From Phycisphaeraceae bacterium (lineage in GTDB: Bacteria; Planctomycetota; Phycisphaerae; Phycisphaerales; SM1A02), in the NCBI GenBank assembly GCA_019636735.1, contig JAHBWY010000003.1:431534-495533 (forward strand): a stretch of DNA of 64,000 nt. Reading direction: 5' to 3'. The first letter of the stretch is position 1. The number at the start of each line of letters is the position of its first letter. The notes below the pieces were generated by a model. It searched no databases, was not told the origin of the DNA, and saw only the letters and a list, made by a program, of their open reading frames with translations. This document shows positions 60,522 through 64,000 of the stretch, piece by piece. Position numbers and translations under genes: made by a program.

Positions 60522-60640
60522 TTCAGCAAATGGCAGCGCCCTGCGCGCTGCGCTCGGCAGCCGACTTCGGGAAACACGCGCGCATGAGCGCCGGCGCCGC
60601 TGAAACAGTGGCTTTCGGCCGATCTTGAGGGGGGCTCCAT

Positions 60641-60658
60641 CGGCGCGCATGCGCGCCG
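60641..60658. promoter_or_regulatory. 18-bp perfect palindrome, possible operator of the early operon
   Basis: CGGCGCGCATGCGCGCCG lies 10-25 bp before the first start codons of the overlapping gene run at 60668/60683. Its position and perfect symmetry suit a repressor site. Confidence 0.4.
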
Positions 60659-60682
60659 TGCTCATTAGTGAGGACCAACACC

Positions 60683-60919
60683 TTGAGCGCTGCAACCGAA
60701 CCCCGACTTGTGACCCCTGGCGTGATTGCCCGCGAGCTTCGCGCTCCGCTCCATCGCGTTCTCTATGTGCTCACCACGCGGCGCCATGTTCGGCCCAAGG
60801 CCAGGGCTGGCGCGATTCGGCTCTATGCCGAGGATGCGATTGCCCAGGTGCGGCACGAGTTGGCGGCGATCGACGCGCGGCGATGCAACCAGAATGGGAG
60901 TGGCCACGATGCGACCTGA
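60683..60919 (+). CDS. Small MerR/AlpA-type DNA-binding protein (78 aa)
   Basis: TTG 60683 is preceded by GAGGA at 8 nt; an in-frame GTG at 60668 would add five residues. The protein carries a winged-helix-like segment: VTPGVIARELRAPLHRVLYV then a wing and IRLYAEDAIAQVRHEL, the usual pattern of MerR/excisionase proteins where a residue-specific helix is followed by Y-x3-D. It opens a run of six overlapping genes. It is likely an early regulator or replication accessory. Confidence 0.55.
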   Translation: MSAATEPRLVTPGVIARELRAPLHRVLYVLTTRRHVRPKARAGAIRLYAEDAIAQVRHELAAIDARRCNQNGSGHDAT

Positions 60920-61259
60920 GCACGAGCCCACGGCGCCGCTCTTCGCGCCGACGCGGCGGAACGCGCCCGCCACTTCCCACGCTGCGGCGACCCGAGCACA
61001 CGCACACTCGGGCACGGACCGTTCCCGCATACTGGCTGAGTTGATCGCTCGCGGCGCCCACGGAGCAACGGACGAAGAGCTATCCGGCGTGCTCGGGCTC
61101 CGAGTGCAAACTGTCTCACCACGCAGGGGCGAGTTGGCCAAGCTCGGCCAGGTGCGATCGAGCGGCCGAACCAGGCCGACAAGTTCGGGATGCAAGGCCA
61201 CGGTTTGGATCGCATCGACCGGAGCGCACCTGATCGGAGGCGCCGATGGCACCCGCTAG
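60909..61259 (+). CDS. Small winged-helix protein (116 aa)
   Basis: It begins inside the end of the previous gene (11-bp overlap). A disordered, Ala/Pro/His-rich N terminus is followed by a winged helix: SRILAELIARGAHGATDEEL, then GLRVQTVSPRRGELAKLG and a wing with SSGRTRPTSSG. This pattern (T-D-E-E, T-V-x-P-R-R-G-E-L) occurs in phage proteins of unknown role. DNA binding is likely; the target is not known. Confidence 0.6.
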   Translation: MRPEHEPTAPLFAPTRRNAPATSHAAATRAHAHSGTDRSRILAELIARGAHGATDEELSGVLGLRVQTVSPRRGELAKLGQVRSSGRTRPTSSGCKATVWIASTGAHLIGGADGTR

Positions 61260-61548
61260 GCGCCTTCCGCCAAGCGGTGTGCTGAGGGGCCGCATCATGG
61301 CCGTTCTGCTCGAGCTTGCGCCTTGGGGAGCAACGGACGAACAGTTGCACGGCCTGGTAGGCGGGCGATTCTCGAGCGTGAAGGACGCGCGGCTGAAGCT
61401 CGTTCGGGCGGGGCTCGTGCAAGCGTCGACCGGCTCGCGGCAACTGACCAGCTGGCGACGGTTCGCCACTGCATGGCGCGCGTCGAAGGTGGCACGCGAG
61501 CTTGCTGCGGGACACGGCAGGGACCGGATGGATGCTCGCCATGATTGA
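61246..61548 (+). CDS. Small winged-helix protein (100 aa)
   Basis: It starts at ATG 61246, overlapping the previous gene by 14 bp. It has the same pattern as its neighbour: GRIMAVLLELAPWGATDEQL, then FSSVKDARLKLVRAGLVQAS, so it is probably a diverged duplicate without the disordered N terminus. The C-terminal 30 residues are basic. Confidence 0.55.
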   Translation: MAPARRLPPSGVLRGRIMAVLLELAPWGATDEQLHGLVGGRFSSVKDARLKLVRAGLVQASTGSRQLTSWRRFATAWRASKVARELAAGHGRDRMDARHD

Positions 61549-61750
61549 GCCGAAGTCGATCGAGGCGCCTCTGCCGCAGCTCATCAACGCGAAGGCGGCA
61601 GCTGCTGCACTCGGGATCGGGAGGACGACGCTCTATTGGCTCACGAAGAACCGCCAGCTCGCATGTGTCCATGTTGGGCGTCGCGTGTTGTTCGACCCGA
61701 AGGACCTGGCGGACTTCATCGCGCGGAGCCGCGGTGGTGCTCGACGATGA
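61541..61750 (+). CDS. AlpA/excisionase-family DNA-binding protein (69 aa)
   Basis: A compact MerR-like protein from ATG 61541, overlapping the previous stop by 8 bp. LINAKAAAAALGIGRTTLYW is the helix-turn-helix and VHVGRRVLFDPKDLADFIAR is the wing with the R-x-L-F-x-x-x-D signature of Xis/AlpA proteins. With the integrase it probably sets the direction of recombination. Its stop overlaps the next gene as ATGA. Confidence 0.75.
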   Translation: MIEPKSIEAPLPQLINAKAAAAALGIGRTTLYWLTKNRQLACVHVGRRVLFDPKDLADFIARSRGGARR

Positions 61751-62502
61751 GCCGCACCGACCCGGACGACAAGGACGACCGACGCTTCGCGATGGTGCCC
61801 AGGTGGCTGATCGTGTCGGAAAGGACAGACCCCTGGCCGGCGGCGACCTGGCGTGTCGCGATCTACCTGATCATGATGCGCCAAAGCAACCCAGAACACC
61901 GGCGGCATCTGTGCGTGTGGGTGTCGCACGAGACGATCGCCAAGGACCTGCGGATCAGCACACGCACCGTTCGGCGTGCGTTCAAGGACTTGGAACTGGG
62001 CGGCTTCTTGTTCGAGGTGCTCCGCCAAGCGCCTGGGCGGCCTGGGAGGTTTCTCGTGAATGCAAACCCGGCGGCCCCGATGACAAGGGCAGAACTGGAA
62101 CACCGGACAAGGCTGGCCGCTGATGGGCGGGCCCGACAGCGGCCAGCCTTGTCACCGACAGTGGACAACCTTGTCACCGACACCGGCCACGCTTGTCCGC
62201 CAATCAGAAGAAGAGATCAGAAGAAGAGATCAGACCCCCCCCAACCCCCCGCCCGTGGACGATCGCACGCCGGCGGATCGGAGCTTCGCGGGGGCTCCGC
62301 TCCGCCGGCCGCGATCACCAGCACCAACGGCCCCACGATGAAGGCTCACCCTGACAGCCTTGCTCTGGCGGAGTCGATCGCGAGGATCAGAGGTCGTGCG
62401 CGAGGGGCCCCCGCGTCAGTGCCGGCGATCTTGCGGCCCGCCGGCGGCGACGGTACCGTCAGCGCCGCAGTGGGACAAGTGGGATGTCAGAAGACAGCGT
62501 GA
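61747..62502 (+). CDS. Replication-initiation-like helix-turn-helix protein (251 aa)
   Basis: The N-terminal 110 residues contain FAMVPRWLIVSERTDPWPAA and WVSHETIAKDLRISTRTVRR, then AFKDLELGGFLFEV, the layout of phage Rep/O-like N-terminal winged-helix domains. After about residue 115 the protein becomes low in complexity, rich in Arg, Pro, Gly and Ala. The DNA of this stretch carries an iteron-like array and 13-bp repeats. A run of eight C at 62235-62242 lies in the coding region; the other frame there reads SEEEIRRRDQTPPNPPPVDD, so the true C terminus could differ. It overlaps the integrase start by 19 bp. Confidence 0.55.
   Translation: MSRTDPDDKDDRRFAMVPRWLIVSERTDPWPAATWRVAIYLIMMRQSNPEHRRHLCVWVSHETIAKDLRISTRTVRRAFKDLELGGFLFEVLRQAPGRPGRFLVNANPAAPMTRAELEHRTRLAADGRARQRPALSPTVDNLVTDTGHACPPIRRRDQKKRSDPPQPPARGRSHAGGSELRGGSAPPAAITSTNGPTMKAHPDSLALAESIARIRGRARGAPASVPAILRPAGGDGTVSAAVGQVGCQKTA
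62082..62234. other. Candidate replication origin: iterons plus 13-mer AT-rich repeats
   Basis: Seven-base iterons GACAAGG (62082, 62106) and their complement CCTTGTC (62147, 62169) or GCTTGTC (62191) are spaced 24, 41, 22 and 22 bp. A 16-bp perfect inverted repeat (62106-62121 with 62138-62153) joins the two orientations. Immediately downstream, 62203-62234 has two and a half copies of ATCAGAAGAAGAG, about 36% GC. Read on the other strand, GATCTCTTCTTCT resembles the 13-mers of E. coli oriC. It lies inside the rep-like gene, as in lambda O. Confidence 0.5.
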
Positions 62503-64000
62503 ACAAGAAGGCCGAAGGGCTGCGCCACCGCGGCACCGGTTCGCTCGTGAAGCGTCCTGGCCGCAGTGTGTGGCTTGCTCGATTCACGGATCACCGAGGC
62601 CAGCGCCGTGAGGTGTCGATGCGGACGACCGACCGGGCGAAGGCTGAGCACCTTCTGCGTGAGCGACTCGAGGCGGAGCGGCTTCGCAAGCTCGGTGCGC
62701 CGGTGGCGATCCCTGGCGAGAGCTCACGATCGGAACCGGCCAGGAAGGCCCTTGCCGATCATGTTGCCGACTACCTGACGGAGTGCTCATCGACTCAATC
62801 CGCCGGGACGATCGCACTCAAGCGCGGCCACTTGTGCCGCGTGATCGCGGCACTCACTGATCCAAGGCGCCGGTCTCCGAAACTTGTGGACCTGACGGCC
62901 GAGGCGGTCGCTTCGGCCATGCGGTCGATGCAATCCGGCGCCCTGCCCGCGAATGGAAGAGCTCACCTGGAAGCCCTCGATCTGGTGAAGACGCTCGTGC
63001 GCGCGCGTGGTGTTCGGGATGTCGAGACGCCGGCACCGAGGCGGCGCCGGTCTCCGCGAGCCGAGGCGGTCGGGGACTCCCGGCTGTCTGCGCGGACCTG
63101 CAACGCCATGCGGCAAACCGTTCGAGCCTTCGCCTCCTGGTGTCGACGCCGCGGGCGTGCTGCGAGCGATTGGCGCCCTGGCGATGTCCAGGCGTTCAAG
63201 GAGTCGATGGATCGGAGACGGGAGCGGAGAGCGCTCTCCGATGATGAGTTGGCGCGGCTCCTGGCCGTCGCACGATCGCGCGGCCGTCTCGCCTGGTACC
63301 TCGCGGCGCTGCATGCCGGGCTCAGGCGTGGTGATCTGCTGCGGCTCAAGTGGCGGGACATTGACTTCGACGAGGCCACGCTCATGATCCGCGGCGGCAA
63401 GTCCGGCCGTGATGACCAGCTGCCGCTCCATCCTGAGCTTGCCGATGAGTTGCGGTCGATGCGTCCACTGCTTGCACCGGCTGCGCTCGCCACGGCTCGC
63501 GTGTTCCCACGAGCGGTGAGCGACCGTGAGCGACGGGACGACTTCGAGGCCGCACGGATACCACCGCGAGACGCGGAGGGCCGTGTGGCAGATCTGCATG
63601 CGTTGAGGACGACGCTCGGGACTCGGCTCGCTCGTGCTGGTGTCGCTCCCCAGGTGGCGCGTGTGCTGATGCGTCACACGGACTACCGAACGACGCTTGC
63701 CCACTACACCGCACTCGGGCTCCATGATGCCGCTGGGGCGCTGGCGTCCCTCCCGTCGGTGGCCGTGGTGTCACGGGCTGCAACCGGAACAACGGACGGA
63801 TCTGGGTCCACAACCGTGAAGGGGCGATCGGGGCGCGCGCCCCACGAAGCGCCCCACCAACTCGGCGAACAATGGCGAATTCCGGCAACGCTCGGCGATG
63901 GCGCGGCGCCGGCGATGAATCGCACGGAACCCGCGAATCACCTCGGGAAACACGCTGTTTTCTGCGGTGCCGGTGAAAAGCGGGCGAAGGGACTTGAACC
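62484..64000 (+). CDS. int: Tyrosine recombinase (integrase), runs off the window through attR
   Basis: From ATG 62484, 505 codons are visible. An N-terminal arm-binding-like region (TGSLVKRPGRSVWLARFTD) and core-binding domain are followed by the catalytic domain with all residues in place: Arg281 (HAGLRRGD), Lys306 (GGKSGRD), His372 and Arg375 (LHALRTT), His398 (MRHTDY) and Tyr408 (LAHYTAL). About 90 further residues run to the att core, where the frame enters the tRNA-Gly gene as KRAKGLEP. No stop is seen before 64000. The gene ends a run of six overlapping plus-strand genes. It performs insertion and, with the Xis-like protein, excision. Confidence 0.88.
   Translation, partial: MSEDSVNKKAEGLRHRGTGSLVKRPGRSVWLARFTDHRGQRREVSMRTTDRAKAEHLLRERLEAERLRKLGAPVAIPGESSRSEPARKALADHVADYLTECSSTQSAGTIALKRGHLCRVIAALTDPRRRSPKLVDLTAEAVASAMRSMQSGALPANGRAHLEALDLVKTLVRARGVRDVETPAPRRRRSPRAEAVGDSRLSARTCNAMRQTVRAFASWCRRRGRAASDWRPGDVQAFKESMDRRRERRALSDDELARLLAVARSRGRLAWYLAALHAGLRRGDLLRLKWRDIDFDEATLMIRGGKSGRDDQLPLHPELADELRSMRPLLAPAALATARVFPRAVSDRERRDDFEAARIPPRDAEGRVADLHALRTTLGTRLARAGVAPQVARVLMRHTDYRTTLAHYTALGLHDAAGALASLPSVAVVSRAATGTTDGSGSTTVKGRSGRAPHEAPHQLGEQWRIPATLGDGAAPAMNRTEPANHLGKHAVFCGAGEKRAKGLE
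63837..63857. promoter_or_regulatory. Candidate arm-type integrase binding site, right arm
   Basis: The same 21 bases as at 55326-55346: GCGCCCCAC, GAA, GCGCCCCAC. It lies 120 bp before the right att core, inside the integrase gene, and encodes APHEAPH in frame just as the left copy does. Confidence 0.45.
63979..64000 (-). tRNA. 3' end of tRNA-Gly at the right junction (attR), partial
   Basis: The last 22 bases equal the acceptor 3' strand and start of the T arm of tRNA-Gly(UCC) in the left copy. The remaining 5' part should lie beyond 64000 on the minus strand. CCA is not encoded. Confidence 0.6.

Larger units (their letters stand above)
55232..64000. mobile_element. Integrated phage-satellite-like element in tRNA-Gly(UCC)
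   Basis: Boundaries are two direct copies of the tRNA-Gly 3' end. The left copy is at 55232 onward and the right copy starts at 63977 and runs off the window, 24 identical bases being visible. The 8745-bp span carries a tyrosine integrase at the right end, an AlpA/Xis-like gene, small winged-helix proteins, a replication-like protein with an iteron-type origin, several unknown genes and one structural gene, a prohead protease/major capsid fusion. Terminase, portal, tail and lysis genes are not seen. This suits a satellite that builds its own shell or a reduced prophage. The intact tRNA should be completed just past 64000. Confidence 0.8.

Overview
The window is GC-rich and almost fully coding. 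It looks like a chromosome segment of a planctomycete, most likely class Phycisphaerae. This is an inference from four things: secreted proteins ending in dockerin-like calcium-loop pairs, a Minf_1886-family protein, an LpoB/YcfL/CsgG envelope cluster, and a prohead protease/major capsid fusion of a kind I associate with planctomycete genomes. No 16S gene is present to confirm it.

Layout. 1-18240 is mostly minus strand: partial hrpA, tRNA-Val and tRNA-Asp, polA, a GlmU-like nucleotidyltransferase, mreDCB, two membrane proteins, an apolipoprotein N-acyltransferase continuous with a HEAT-repeat lipoprotein, accD, rpe, a TlpA-like thioredoxin protein and pgk. 18269-22131 carries miaA and topA, followed by decayed fragments of a nucleotidyltransferase gene pair and an MFS transporter. 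24186-28145 carries ispG, a pilin-like protein and a pqiA-pqiB pair. 28184-32062 (minus) carries an FHA-GAF-SpoIIE phosphatase, a TraB-like protein with a GspG-like insert, and an ExbB/TolQ homologue. 32095-35068 carries ispA and dxs. 35229-38939 (minus) is a lipoprotein cluster (COG3014-like, YcfL, LpoB, CsgG). Then come ffh, a Minf_1886 protein, a 3-methyladenine DNA glycosylase, an amidohydrolase, an OmpA lipoprotein, a secreted lamin-tail/dockerin protein, mlaE, a transglutaminase-fold protein lacking its catalytic residues, and a very large secreted protein with 18 cysteine-rich repeats.

55232-64000 is a compact integrated element of about 8.75 kb in the 3' half of a tRNA-Gly(UCC) gene. 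It encodes a tyrosine integrase, an AlpA/Xis-like protein, small DNA-binding proteins, a replication-like protein with an iteron-like origin inside its gene, and one structural gene, the prohead protease/major capsid fusion. No terminase, portal or tail gene is visible. The integrase frame runs through the att core, and on the circular form it would continue into the left end, adding 118 codons. Integration therefore changes the enzyme's C terminus.

Themes. Many genes serve envelope construction (mreBCD, lnt, LpoB cluster, OmpA, MlaE, PqiAB) and isoprenoid supply (dxs, ispG, ispA). Several promoters place a TAGAAT-like -10 box 6-8 nt before the start codon, which suggests leaderless transcripts.
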